From Filobasidium wieringae (Eukaryota > Basidiomycota > Tremellomycetes > Filobasidiales > Filobasidiaceae), in the NCBI GenBank assembly GCA_001600055.1, contig BCIV01000010.1:434001-498000 (forward strand): 64,000 nucleotides of DNA. Direction: 5' to 3'. Shown in pieces: positions 11,532-22,436 of this stretch (positions are counted from its first letter, which is position 1; the number at the start of each line of letters is the position of its first letter). The notes below the pieces were generated by a model. The model saw only the letters and a program-made list of their open reading frames with translations, was not told the DNA's origin and did no database searches. The position numbers and the translations under genes were made by a program.

Positions 11532-13452
11532 ATGAGTGGTTTCTTAGATCACGGTCGATCGGTTTCTGGGGCAGGATCGCCTATGGCATCTCGTGCAAGA
11601 GGAAGGAAGCAGGCCAAAAAAGGTGTTCAGCTCACGGTCATGGTAGTCGGTCAGTGCAGTTTCGTGAAGTCCTGTATATACGCAATCAGCTCATGCCATA
11701 ATTTTATCAACGTTTTTATCCCGATTATTACGATTGTTTCATATATCTCCGAACCATCTTATCATTTCCAGGAGCTTCGGGGACTGGCCGAACCACCTTT
11801 GTCAACACTCTTTGTGAATCCGAAGTGCTACCTCACACGACTGATTTCGTTCCCGAGGAGGCTCACATTGAGAATGGAATTCAAATCAAACCTATCCAAG
11901 TTGGTGAGCCACCCTTTCCAACCACAGGAACCTACAAAGGACGGAATGATTTATTATGGAATGATGCTGGTTTCAGAGCTCGAAGAGGATGGTGTCAGAA
12001 TTGCTTTGACGTTAATCGATACGAAAGGGTTCGGGGATAATATTGACAACGAATACTGGTCAGTCCTTATATTGACCTTGAGCTTGCCGGACCAGTTCCT
12101 GATTTACTACTCGTACTACCGAATGATCAGTTTCCAAGAACTACTGTCTTATCTGGAAGTTCAGTATGATGATATCGTTGCGCAAGAATCAAGGATTCGA
12201 CGAAACCCTAGGTGAGTTTACCGCTCGATTTCCTAAGATTCGGTACTCACAAGGTTGACCAATGTCCTTCGCTGACCATCAGATTCAAGGATCAACGTGT
12301 ACACGCTTTGCTATACTTCATCCCGCCTACTGGTCATTCGTACGTTCAGAAGTTCTTCTGCTATCGGAATGATTATCTGAATCTGCCATACTGACACAGG
12401 TTGAGAGAGATGGACATCGAATTGATGAAGCGTTTGGCACCGAGGGTCAATGTCATTCCGGTCATTGGAAAATCCGATACTCTGACCCCAAAGGAGTTGA
12501 GGGATTTCAAAGCGAGAGTGAGCGATAGACAGGTCCACGAACTGACCTTCAAATATGAAATTGATTTCATTCGTGCGCACTAGATCATGGAGGACATCGA
12601 GCACTACAGTATTCCCGTTTACAACTTCCCTTATGATGTTGAGGAGGACGATGAGGACACCATCCAGGACAACTCTGAACTTCGCGTGAGTCCCTACCCT
12701 TGAATCGCTAGATCGCTCGACGACTGATTGAGTTGGGTTTTGCTGTGCTCTTAGAGCATGTTACCGTTCGCCATTGTCGGTTCGGAGGAGGAGTTCATGA
12801 TCAATGGAGACAGTGTTAGGGGTCGACGTTACCCTTGGGGAATCGTTGAGGTGGACAATCCCGATCACTCTGACTTCATCAGGTTGAGACAGGCTTTGCT
12901 CGTCACCCATCTGACGGATTTGAAGGAGATCACACACGACTTCTTGTGAGTATGAGCGCTGCTCACTCAGCGAGAGTGCATCACTGAATCTCGTGCCTTT
13001 GGCAGATACGAAAACTACCGTACTGAAAAGTTGTCGCGTGTTGTGGGAGGATCTGAGCCGTGAGTATACTATGACCGTAGTGCTATTTCTACACTCACTG
13101 AATCCGGTTCTTCCTAATAGCTCTAGTGTTGCTCCAGCTGATATGGCGCAACAATCTGCTTTGCTGAAAGAAGATCAGTTGAGACGAGAAGAGGAGAAGC
13201 TCAAGGAGATCGAAATGAGGGTTCAAAGAGAGATTTTGCAGCGGAAGCAAGAGCTAAGTGAGTCGCTAAAGCTGCGGTATCACCAAGCGTATACTAAATA
13301 CGTCGATGGATCCACAGTGGCCAAAGAAGATAGTTTGAAGGCTCTTGAGGCCAGGCTTGGTAAGTGGTCTGCAGTATCTGTCGGAAGGCCTTGAGACTGA
13401 CGACTCCTCTACTGTAGCTGCGCAACATACCGGCGGCACGTACGACCAATGA
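11532..13452 (+). CDS. CDC11: Septin, Cdc11 type
   Basis: Septins polymerise into filaments at the bud neck and serve as a scaffold for cytokinesis. Twelve exons (11532-11649, 11772-11903, 11977-12058, 12131-12211, 12283-12339, 12400-12517, 12584-12685, 12755-12945, 13006-13059, 13121-13257, 13318-13359, 13418-13452) join to 382 residues. The G1 loop is GASGTGRTTFVNTLCE at about residue 40; the replacement of GKS/T by GRT is a mark of Cdc11. RRNPRFKDQRVH, PVIGKSD (G4), the septin unique element around RGRRYPWGI, and a C-terminal coiled coil follow. Oddly, the G3 loop reads DTKGFGD instead of DTPGFGD. The assignment to Cdc11 rather than another septin is inferred from the G1 loop and overall similarity. 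Confidence 0.92.
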
Positions 13453-13779
13453 GTCGAGCAAGCCGTCGTCTCTCTATCTGACGGACCAAAAGCTACCGAA
13501 ACGAAGCCTTTTTCACTTTACGTATCTGACGATTTTTCCTGGAATAAAGACTTTGTCCTGCGCGCATACCTATCTCCAATCCGAACTCGATCCAACGAGT
13601 CTTTTGATTGTCCTTCTCGATTCCTATTTGCTTTATGACTATAACGATATATTTTGCTGGTCAGTCAAGGCTGAGTTCATGCGGTCCTTAATGAGCAACG
13701 ATTACAATGGGTAACAGAGCACGGGCCTGGACTCGAGAACTTTGACATGACGACCGGATTGTCCACATACACTGAAAGC
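13453..13779. terminator. Convergent 3' ends of CDC11 and HOP2
   Basis: This gap separates two genes that end toward each other. It holds AT-rich stretches that fit polyadenylation regions and no coding frame I can support. No specific terminator motif can be pinned down. Confidence 0.4.
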
Positions 13780-15139
13780 CTACGATCTCTTCCTCTTCTG
13801 TCCTACACCTACGACAATGCTGGCTGTCGCTCCTCCCAATTTGATTGCCTGTCTCGGCGCGGGTTTGCACAGATCACTCGATTCGACCTCGACGATCTCG
13901 TCCGTTTCGCGTTCGACACCTATCGCTTCCTCATATTCTGATCTCTGAGCCGCAGAGTCCTCGGGTTTCAATGAATCCAGGAACCTAGGTCAGAAAGACA
14001 TGGTCAGTCAAGACATCCAATGCAATGTCTGCTTGATTGTCACATACGCCATATATGTCTTCCTCCTTGTGACCCATTCTTTTCGCCACTTCTGCCATTC
14101 CTTATCAACCTGTTCGAGTTCATCTTTGCTTGCGGGACCTGCTGATCCGAGATCCTGTCCAGATCCTTCGGCTTGGGCAACCGCCCTAAGTGGTCCGAGG
14201 CGGGAGAGCAGGAGCTCGTTCTGTTCCACCAACCTAGAAATCAGTTCAGTTCAGTGTCATGTTCAGCATCAACATTTACCTCCCGTTGTACGCGCTCAAT
14301 CTCTGCACTAAGATCTTCTGTCTTCGGCTGTGATGTCAAGGCAGCGGTCTCTGGCAACGCAAAAAGGACTTGATTCAGCTCAACAGAAAGAACGCGAAAT
14401 TCAAAAGTCCGTACGCATAGTCAACGTCCTAAACCTCTTTTTCATCGCTTCGAGATCGTCCGTGACCGTCTTTATATCGTTATCGATATCTACCATGGCT
14501 TCTGCCGGCACACAGGGCAGATTCGCCTTCTCGCATGTATCAATCAGTAAGCGATCTCCACGGCCTGTCCGCTGGAACTCGCCTGGTTGTAAACGAAGAT
14601 GGATTGTTTTCCGTACATCTTCAAAGTCAGATCTCCTCGATCTGAATTGTCACGATTTGTTTGACGAATTGATTGTCTTTGAGACTGCCACGGAAGACCT
14701 ACCGGCTAGAATCTGTAAGACCTTTTGAGCGTTGATCTTTGTGACCTTGTTCTTGAGATTTGCGGATACATCGGCTGATTGAATGGTATGTCAATGGCTC
14801 ATCAGATGCGTTTAGTAAAGACGTTGGGTATGACATACTAGCTGCGTAAGGACGGTTGACCTAGTTCTAAGTCTCAGTCTCGAAGGGATCGTCCGTCAAT
14901 CTGTCTATCTGCTCACGCTTTTGAGGTAGTGCAATACCAGCTATAGACATCCAAATCAGTCCGTTATACACATTCAGACATGTTAGTAAGGTAGAAAGAC
15001 CGACCTCCTCAGCTAGATCGTCATGGACATCGTGTTCGAATCAGTAACTCTTCACCCGTCCGGTTTTGCGGTTTACGGACTGACCTTCCTTTCCGGTGAC
15101 AGCCTTTTCAGTGGTCTTTGCTGTAGATTTAGGTGGCAT
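13780..15139 (-). CDS. HOP2: Homologous-pairing protein Hop2 (TBPIP/PSMC3IP)
   Basis: Hop2 works with Mnd1 to stimulate Dmc1/Rad51 strand invasion in meiosis. My model has ten exons: 15085-15139, 15005-15012, 14917-14940, 14839-14860, 14703-14774, 14583-14641, 14415-14529, 14280-14350, 14048-14220 and 13780-13984, joining in frame to 267 residues. The N-terminal winged helix reads VLHYLKSVNRPYAATDVSAN and MYGKQSIFVYNQ, matching human RPYS..DV and YGKQKIYF. A coiled coil follows, then KEWQKWRKEWVTRRKTY and FLDSLKPEDSAAQ, close to the human C-terminus. Two features need care: an 8-base microexon at 15005-15012, and intron 14530-14582, which starts with GCGAGT instead of GT. The acceptor before the coiled coil may shift by one codon, and the one at 14220 is an alternative to one upstream. 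Confidence 0.85.
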
Positions 15140-15377
15140 TGTGATGATTGTCGACTCTTTGTGCTATCAAGTGACTCTGAAAACTCCTGTTTTATCCAAC
15201 TTCTTGTAAAGTCTTGGGGCTATGGACTATTGTTGGTAGATTGGTAGTTAGCGACTGCTCTCGTTCGATTTGAGCTCGGACGCGCGTAGATCTGAAACGC
15301 GAAGGGCGGCAGTTGAAGCACGTTCTACACGTACGTTCCGTTAGCGTCTTTGGTATCGTTTCGATGAGCTAGGCAAC

Positions 15378-15765
15378 ATGGCAGCGAAATCTAATGGAAG
15401 AGTATCGGTATTCAGTACAATCGATAAGACAGAGCATGGGGCCCGTACGACTCGATGGTTTGTGCGTTTACAAGTCAATCCAGCTGTCAGTATGCGGTAT
15501 TTGAGAAAGAACGGATCCCGGACCCCTCGTGATCAGCAGTCGCAATACGCTATCACAACTAACTGTAGAGGTGTACGACGTCATCACTGCGACGGACTGG
15601 AGCATTGCATTCATGGGTTCAAGAAAAGGTCTGATTGCGATCACCGACTACTTCCCGAGCTCTGCCGTGAAGTTTGACTTGATCCAATCCCTCGACACTT
15701 CATCATCATCAACACAGATACGACTACTCTATTATTTGAGACATCTCACGGTCTTGCCCACCTGA
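15378..15765 (+). CDS. Doubtful small hypothetical protein
   Basis: Two exons, 15378-15489 and 15569-15765, join in frame to 102 residues. The intron has a good GTATGC donor, an AACTAAC branch site and a TGTAG acceptor, which is the main support. The product (start MAAKSNGRVSVFSTIDKTEH, later VYDVITATDWSIAFMGSRKG) matches nothing I recognise. It starts 238 bases from the divergent HOP2 start, so it could instead be non-coding transcript. Coding status is uncertain. Confidence 0.3.
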
Positions 15766-16555
15766 TAGTCCGGCACCTTCTGCCCCTCTACAAACGGATC
15801 CGACATACAGGATGCTGTGTAATACTCTCGTGATCGGGTGGATTCTAGTCATGCTAGTCATGAAGTGAATGGAGATCCCATAAAGATTGCATTTGAACGA
15901 GCCTTTTCTTCCCAGTTCTTCCAACCTCATCTCGTCCATGAATCCAGTGGTCAATATTTCTGCTAGTATATCATCATGGTCGTCTCGTGTTGTTTTTCTT
16001 GCCGATTGACAAGCCACTCCAACGTCTTGTCACCCCACCTTTAGCGTGGATGAATGCTTCGACCTGGTAGGCGCAATGAGTGGATTGACAGACTTCCTGA
16101 ACAATTTTTATAAGGTTTTGAAGGATGCTGATGCGTTCGCAAAGACATGTCACTATGGCAGGTGTCAAGTGTCAGAGTCGGGGAACGTGATCATCAACGA
16201 TCCCGGCACGCCAGACCAGACACATTGTTGCTCACAGGCAGCAGTTCACAGGATCTACAATACGGTTCGACTAATAAGGGGAATCAACAATCTACTGGTA
16301 TGTCACGGTATTTCCTGCCGCAGAACAGATGACGCAAGGAAGACGTCCAGGGTTGCATCCCGAAGAGTCTCTCAAGAGCGCTCCGAGGCATGTAGCACAC
16401 GGCCCCACGCACCCGCATCTGCCCTCGTCGCACCCGATCGAACACCCCACCCAACCGGTCCGAATGAAATCTATAAAACCCTATTTGCGATGAGAAAAGT
16501 ACAAAAGGAAAGCGCACTACAAGAGTGTCTGCTCGAACGTGAAGACGACGGTCGT
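15766..16555. other. Gene-poor stretch with a possible retroelement integrase relic
   Basis: No complete gene is visible. A 178-codon open frame at 16046-16582 on the plus strand begins with a segment, NFYKVLKDADAFAKTCHY at about 16096-16149, that resembles the zinc-binding H2C2 region of Ty3/gypsy integrases (NFYW..KDV.AFVKTCHxCQ). The rest of the frame is not integrase-like and it overlaps the 3' end of GUA1, so at most it is a decayed fragment. Confidence 0.3.
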
Positions 16556-18792
16556 CTAGAGCCACTCGACGCTGTACGATGAACCGATCTCGATCAGTAT
16601 GCGAGTGACGGGGTCGGATGGACACAACAAGAGAAGGGGAGGGGGGTGGACTCACGTTCCAGGAGGTTTGGAGGTAACGTCATAGACGACCCGGTTGACG
16701 CCCTGAACCTCGTTGGTGATCCTGGAAGATATCCGACGCATGACCTCGGGCGGGAAGACGAACCAATCCGCGGTCATAAAGTCCTCGGTCTGTACGGCTC
16801 TGAGCGCGACGACCTGATCGTAAGTCCGTTTGTCTCCCTGAACGCCGACGGCCTGGATGGGAAGGAGGGCGACAAAGGCCTGAGCGATGTGATCGTACAA
16901 CCCGGCCTTTCGGATCTCTTCGATGTAGATGACGTCGGCCGCTTGGAGGATGGCGACTTGTTCCCTGGTGACTTCTCCCAGGATCCTGATGGCGAGACCG
17001 GGACCGGGGAACGGGTGACGTCCGACGAGATGAGCGGGGATGTCGAGAAGACGACCGAGCGCTCGGACCTCGTCTGCGAGCGGGGGCGGGTCAGCGTCCC
17101 CCTCGACCCTCTTTCCAACCACGATCGACTCACCCTTGAACAACTCCCTGAGAGGCTCGATCAACTTCAACTTCATATTCTCCAACAGTCCACCGACGTT
17201 ATGATGCGTCTTGATGGTCGCGCTCGGTCCCTTGAAGCTGATACTCTCGATCACGTCCGGGTAAAGCGTGCCTTGTAACAACCACTCGATCTTCCCCTTT
17301 GCCTCTCCACCCTTCTCCTGCATCTCCTTTTCCGCCGCGGCCTCGATCTTGGCCGCCTCGGCCTCGAAGACCTCGATAAAGGTGTTCCCGATGATCTTCC
17401 TCTTTTGTTCCGGATCGAGGACGCCCTTGAGTTTCCCGAGGAAGAGGTCCGAGGCGTCGATGACGGTGAGGTTCACGCCGAGGTCTTCGGAGAGCATCTT
17501 GTGGACTTGAGCGCCTTCGTTTTGACGGAGAACACCGTTGTCGACCATGATGGCGTGGAACCTGTGTGCGGTGGTGCGTGGCGCGGTCAGAATTTACAGT
17601 TTCCCCCTCGACCCCGCCGAGCAGACGATCTCTCACCTATCCCCGATAGCCTCGTGCATCAACTTTGCGGCCACGGTGGAATCCACACCCCCACTGACGG
17701 CCCCGATGACCTGACCCTTCTCCCCACAGATCTCCCTGATCCTGGCAATCTCCCTGGGGATGAACGAATCCATACTCCATCCACCCTCGATCCCACAGAC
17801 GTTCTTGACAAACGACCCGATGACCTCCTTCCCCTTGGTCGAATGGGAGACCTCTGGGTGGAACTGGACCCCGAAGAAGGGCTTGGATTCGTGAGCGATG
17901 GCGGTCCATGGGGATGTGGAGGTATAAGCGACCCGAACGAAATTCGGAGGGAGACTCTGGAGTTGATCCCCGTGTGACATCCAGACCTGCATCCCACCCT
18001 CGTCGACGCACTCTAGACCGGAGAAGAGACGATCGGCCATCTCGTTCCCCGTCTTCTCCACCGTGACTCGGGCGAAACCGTACTCCCTGTGAGTATGGGC
18101 ACCGACCTTTCCTCCGAAAGTCTGAGCGATTTCCTGCGGGCGAGAACGAGTCGGCGAGAACGAGTCGAAGCGATGAGCACTCCGTCCGTCACTCGAACGG
18201 TCATTCGGGACGAACGATCGCTTACCTGAAGACCATAACAGATCCCGAGGATGGGGACGCCGAGTTCGAACACGGCGGGGTCGACTTTGGGGGCGTCTTC
18301 GTCGTACACCGAGTAAGGGGATCCGGAGAGGATGATTCCTGTTGATAGGGGGGATGGTTAGCTGGGATGGATCTAGAGAGAAGGGAAGGGGAGGGAGAGA
18401 AAGGAGAAGAGGAGAGGAAAGAAGAGGGACAAGAAAAGGGAAAAGAGAAAGGAGAGGAGAGCAGAAAGTAGAGAGCAGACGAACCTTTGGGGGACCAACC
18501 GAGTTCCGACATTTTAGTAGTGCATGGTTGCATCTCACAATAGACCTAGTCACCAAAAGTAGCATCCGATCAATCACCATCCACCTCCACCAGAACACGG
18601 GTAAGGCGAGGACTTACACCCAGTTCACGACATCGACGAGTGATCAGGTGGGAGTACTACCATGACCCCGAATGGAATGAGCGTTCGGAAACGACGAGAA
18701 GAGAATCGGTCGAGGGCTAGGCTCACCTGGGAACCGAAATCGAGGATGAGGACCGAGTCGTAAAGATCGTGGATCTGAGCTTTGGCTGCCAT
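16556..18792 (-). CDS. GUA1: GMP synthase (glutamine-hydrolysing)
   Basis: The enzyme converts XMP to GMP using ATP and glutamine, the last step of guanine nucleotide synthesis in the cytosol. Seven exons (18727-18792, 18618-18656, 18485-18545, 18226-18338, 17637-18133, 16656-17561, 16556-16571) join to 565 residues. The class I amidotransferase half has [22 protein letters not shown] with the nucleophile Cys near residue 89, and [12 protein letters not shown]. The ATP pyrophosphatase half has the P-loop [14 protein letters not shown] near residue 240, and the end SKPPGTVEWL is assembled from a 16-base last exon. The third intron (18339-18484) holds a long homopurine tract. The gene lies in a GC-rich block and diverges from CTU2. 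Confidence 0.96.
18370..18478 (+). repeat. Homopurine/homopyrimidine tract inside GUA1 intron 3
   Basis: About 100 bases are almost pure A and G on the plus strand, thus C and T on the GUA1 sense strand. The longest uninterrupted purine run is over 50 bases. It occupies most of the intron and ends shortly before the 5' splice site side of the exon at 18485. Such tracts can form triplex or slipped structures; here it may also serve as an exaggerated polypyrimidine tract. Confidence 0.8.
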
Positions 18793-18804
18793 GTTTGCTG
18801 CTCT

Positions 18805-18855
18805 GTGGATGTGTGGGTGTGTGTGGGTGTGGGTGTGGGTGTGATTGTGTGGATG
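18805..18855 (+). repeat. GTGTGGGT-type simple repeat in the GUA1 leader
   Basis: Imperfect iterations of GTGTGG and GGGTGT run just upstream of the GUA1 start codon (read as CACACCC on the GUA1 strand). It lies between the start at 18792 and the CACGTG site at 18959. Confidence 0.75.
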
Positions 18856-18956
18856 TGACTGCGAGGTATTCGAGTAACAAGATTGTCTTTACGGTGAGAA
18901 GAGTGTCGGAGCGGGAGCAGAAGCGGGAGTAGCTAGGAGATTTCACTGGGTGTGTG

Positions 18957-19094
18957 GTCACGTGACTGCCGTGGGAGAGTGGTAGGTGACCTCCACTTTT
19001 GAACGTACAGTATCAAGTCGTGAGTAGCGATCGACCAGCACAGTGGACTCACCAGTTGGCTAGTTACCAGCACCATCCACTCTGCGATCACGTG
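18957..19094. promoter_or_regulatory. Divergent GUA1/CTU2 promoter with two RTCACGTG E-boxes
   Basis: The 329-base gap between the two start codons has GTCACGTGAC at 18957-18966 and ATCACGTG at 19087-19094. The RTCACGTG core is the known site of Cbf1-type bHLH factors. The second copy lies only 28 bases before the CTU2 start and may fall in its leader. Binding is inferred from the motif alone. Confidence 0.5.
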
Positions 19095-19121
19095 CTCACT
19101 CTCTCTCTCTCACTCGACAAC

Positions 19122-21411
19122 ATGTCATGCTCAGACGCAGCAGCAGCAGCAGCTTCCTCGTCGAATCCACCGGAACAACTGGTCATGCCACCCAGGAGAA
19201 GGGTTCAGGTCCCACAGGGGATGTGTGTAAAGTGTAGAACAAACAAGGCCAGGATCGCTAGGCTGAGCTTGGCCTATTGCCAGCAAGTCGTCTCCCATCC
19301 GATCGGCTCCTTCTCCATTCGCTGCTGATACCATCACTCTCGATCCCTCCCACGCAGCGCCTGTTTCAAATCAACAACCTACATCCGTTTCGCAAAGAAC
19401 CTCAATACCGCCATCCAGAACCCCACACGTTCGTTGGCCAGTACCAAGCCTAAACTCGGTAGACCACCGTTACAGCCCGGTCAAGTCCTCGTCCCCGTCT
19501 CGGGAGGCGCGGGCGGGCTGGGGATGTTGGATTACCTTTTAGATAATTTCTTTATCGGCACTCACTCGGGTACTGACACTGGCACTGGCACTGGCACTGG
19601 TATGGGCACTGACGCTGGCACTAGGGCTGGCACTGCGACCGGCGCTGGGAAAGAACAGACCGCAAGGGAAAGGGGAAGGAAATATACGTGGGAGCATTGT
19701 TACGTCCTTTACGTGGATTTCAGCGATATATTGCCTCTCGTACGTTCGTCTTCTGCTGCTGCCGCTTCTCGTTCTTCCTCTTCTTCTACTACATCCTCTT
19801 CTTCCTCTTCTTCCTCTACATCATCATCATCCTCTTCTCCTTCTTCCCCGTCTCCTTCCCGTTCTTCCCTCCACACCGCACACCCAAACTCACCCCGCCC
19901 TTTCCAACAGGTAACAGACCAAACAACCCGTCTTCGCGCCCACGTCGATTCCTACCGTTCTCCAACCACCTTCATCTCGCTCAAGATACAGGACGTATAC
20001 GATCCGACCTTGATCGCGCGGTTGAGGCGGGTTAGAGCTGGGGATGTTTGGGTTCGGGGCGAGGATGGGGAGGAGCGGATGGGAGGTGCGGAAGGGTTGA
20101 GGGTCGGGTTGGGGAGAGCCGGTAGGGTTTGAGAGAGACGGGATTGGATAGGGTTCGTACTGATCATACATGATATCCCTCATTTCGAACAGATCTACCT
20201 ATCCTAACCTCATCCAGCCCCGCGTCTTCCCCCCTCCCCACCCTCATCTCGACCCTCTCCACGATCCCCGCCTCATCACATCCCCATATCCTCCAAACCC
20301 TCCTGGACGAACTGATAAACACCGTCTCCCTGAACCTACCCGATATTTCCCAAGTACTCCTGGGGGAGACGTCCACGCGACAGGCGGTCAGTATCATCAG
20401 TGGATCGGCTATCGGTAAGGGTTGGAGTTTGGGGACCAACCTCTCCCTCGCCCATCCTCTCGGTACGAACGAGGCCAGGCGGGGGGTGACGAGGATCAAA
20501 CCGATGAGGGATATCATGATCAAGGAAGCGGCATTCCATTGTCGACTGAGAGGGATCGAGACGGTCGATCATAGAGGGTGGGATACGTTTACGGTCAAGG
20601 GGAAAAAGGAGAGGAGATCGGGTGCGGAGGCGAGAGGGAAAGGAGGGTGGAGTAGTTTGGAAAAGTTGACAGAGGGTGGGTCGGGCGGTCTTGCCTCGTC
20701 TTTTTCCGTCTCGATGCGGAGGATGGGGAGAGGGACTGATCCAGTTGCGCGTGCGTGCGTAGATTTCATCTTCAATCTGGACGTCAATCATCCCAGTACC
20801 GTCTCGACCATATCCAGGACGGGATCCAAGTTGGTCTTCAAGGGGTATGGGAAGGAAGACGAGGTCTCGGAAAGGGAAAGACGATGGGGGATCTGTCCGT
20901 TCTGTGGATGGTCAGTATCCTTTTCCCCCCGCTGCCCTCGCTAACTTCACGTCGAGTCGCTGAGGAATCCGACTCGCGCCCCGTTTGTAGTCCCGAAGAA
21001 CCCAGTTCGCTCGAATGGAAAGCCAGGACCGCTCTGACTTCACTAGGAAAACCCGATCCTTCTTCTTCCCCATCCACAAACGCCGATCCCGCCACCGCCC
21101 CCGATCCCGAGGAAGCCGTACGACGGACGATGCATGACGGTTCGGTCCGCAGCACCGATCACCTCCCGGGTACAGAAGGGTTGGCAGGAAAGATGTGTTA
21201 CGCCTGTCTCACGGCGTTCTCGAACGCCTCCCCAGGGACGACCCGATCGGCAAGTCGATCGGATCTGGAACAGGTTCATGTCGAGTTGCCTTATTGGGTA
21301 CGGGAGAGGGTACGGTCGGGTCATCCGGCTCGGGAGGGGATGGGGAGGGAGGAGATGAAGGAGGTCATTGGCGAGTTTTTGATAGAGGATGAGGAGGAGA
21401 CGGTTGGGTGA
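19122..21411 (+). CDS. CTU2: Cytoplasmic tRNA 2-thiolation protein 2 (Ctu2/Ncs2)
   Basis: Ctu2 pairs with Ctu1/Ncs6 to thiolate wobble uridine 34 of Lys, Glu and Gln tRNAs, with Urm1 as sulfur donor. Exons are 19122-19282, 19358-20121, 20193-20910 and 20991-21411. The N-terminus has CVKCRTNK, then the intron joins AYCHACFKSTTYIRF, giving two CxxC pairs. Later come SVSGGAGGLGMLDYL (the code reads VPVSGG), the family block KPMRDIMIKEAAFH, STVSTISRTGSKL, CPFCGCP and a final CYACLTAF. Intron 1 (19283-19357) starts with GCAAGT. Within exon 2, 19740-19910 looks like a further intron, but its length is a multiple of three, so keeping it adds a poly-Ser tract (687 residues with it, 630 without). An upstream in-frame ATG at 18999 is less likely. 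Confidence 0.88.
19571..19648 (+). repeat. Imperfect ACTGGC hexamer repeat coding for Thr-Gly/Ala-Gly
   Basis: About ten imperfect copies of a six-base unit lie inside CTU2 exon 2 and code for a TGTGTGTG-like linker. The copies vary mostly at third positions and by Gly/Ala swaps, as expected for a slippage-grown linker. Confidence 0.75.
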
Positions 21412-21608
21412 GAGGGATGTAGGTGTGTGCTTGGGTGTGGTATGATATATGGGATGTATGCGTATGTCCGACCTGACTCACCAGGAAGGAGGGGAAATGA
21501 CTCGATAGACGTACCGAGCGTTTTCAGTTGGTTCGATTGAGCAATTAGCAAGTCGCCTCTTTGTAACAAGGGAACGAACGTACGCGCGGGACCAGCGGTG
21601 TCAATAGT

Positions 21609-21938
21609 ATGGAAGGGGAAGAGGAGAGGAGCTTGGAGGAAATGTTCAAAGGAGGCATCAGTAAGCATGGGGAAGATGAACTCCTAACTTATTCTGTTCA
21701 TAGTTTAAAAGAGACCTTGCAGCGGGAGATGACCTTTGCACAAGACAAGGTAAAAGGACTGCCAGTGGGCAATTGGGGAAGGAAGGTTGTGGAGATTGAC
21801 TGACAATTGTTGAATGATGAAAACTACTTGCAGAGGTCGATATGGGTCCTTTCTCCTAAAGTACAGGCTATGCTGAATGCTGGAGCGGAGATGAGGCTGA
21901 TTGAGGAAACCATGCCGGTCTGTTGTTGCCGACCGTAA
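21609..21938 (+). CDS. Small hypothetical protein with C-terminal cysteine triplet
   Basis: Three exons (21609-21660, 21712-21749, 21834-21938) join in frame to 64 residues. The protein starts MEGEEERSLEEMFKGGI, continues TLQREMTFAQDK, and ends MRLIEETMPVCCCRP. It has no membrane segment; the first half would form an amphipathic acidic helix. The CCC near the end could be a palmitoylation site or metal ligand, though this is only a guess. The first acceptor (AAAAG at 21711) is weak; the more obvious TAG at 21703 would bring an immediate stop. I do not recognise the family. Confidence 0.45.
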
Positions 21939-22436
21939 GGGAGCAGCAACTAGGTCCGTTTAGCAGACGATGAGGCTATCGAGATCCTTACCTGAGAGAG
22001 CTGGCGAACGGGAGTGCACATCGTTTCCCTTACTTTCGATCGTCCATTGCAGCGCTAACAGGGTCATCGATCTATCGTGTGGTCTTGATCATGGATGTCA
22101 TCTACGCCACAAGGGACAGCAGCAAGCGACTGGCAAGTCAGCATGACCTTTGGAACCCGAAGTCACCGTAAGAAAGGTATTTGATGATCCTGTTCTGACA
22201 ATCGATCTGGATGTGATGCATCTAGCTGTTGTCTCATTGTCAATTGGTCGAGTCGCTACTGATTGCACGAACGCCGCTCCAATATTGCCACTAGAGAAAC
22301 TCGATATTCGATGAAGCTGCACAGGCATAATATGTAATCCTACTGCGACATGATAGTACAAACATATAATGGTAAAGTTCACAATTCCTTTTAGACGACT
22401 TGATACGCGATCCCAAATAGCACGACCTTGACTCAT
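21939..22436. other. Intergenic between the small gene and the MFS permease 3' end
   Basis: No gene is visible in this convergent gap. It is expected to hold the 3' untranslated regions of both neighbours. Confidence 0.5.

Noticed and set aside
16646..17278. 210-codon plus-strand open frame opposite GUA1
   Set aside because: It is antisense to the strongly conserved ATP-pyrophosphatase part of GUA1; the high GC content explains the lack of stops.
17405..17977. 190-codon plus-strand open frame across the GUA1 exon 5/6 boundary
   Set aside because: Antisense to GUA1 and spanning its intron; no family match.
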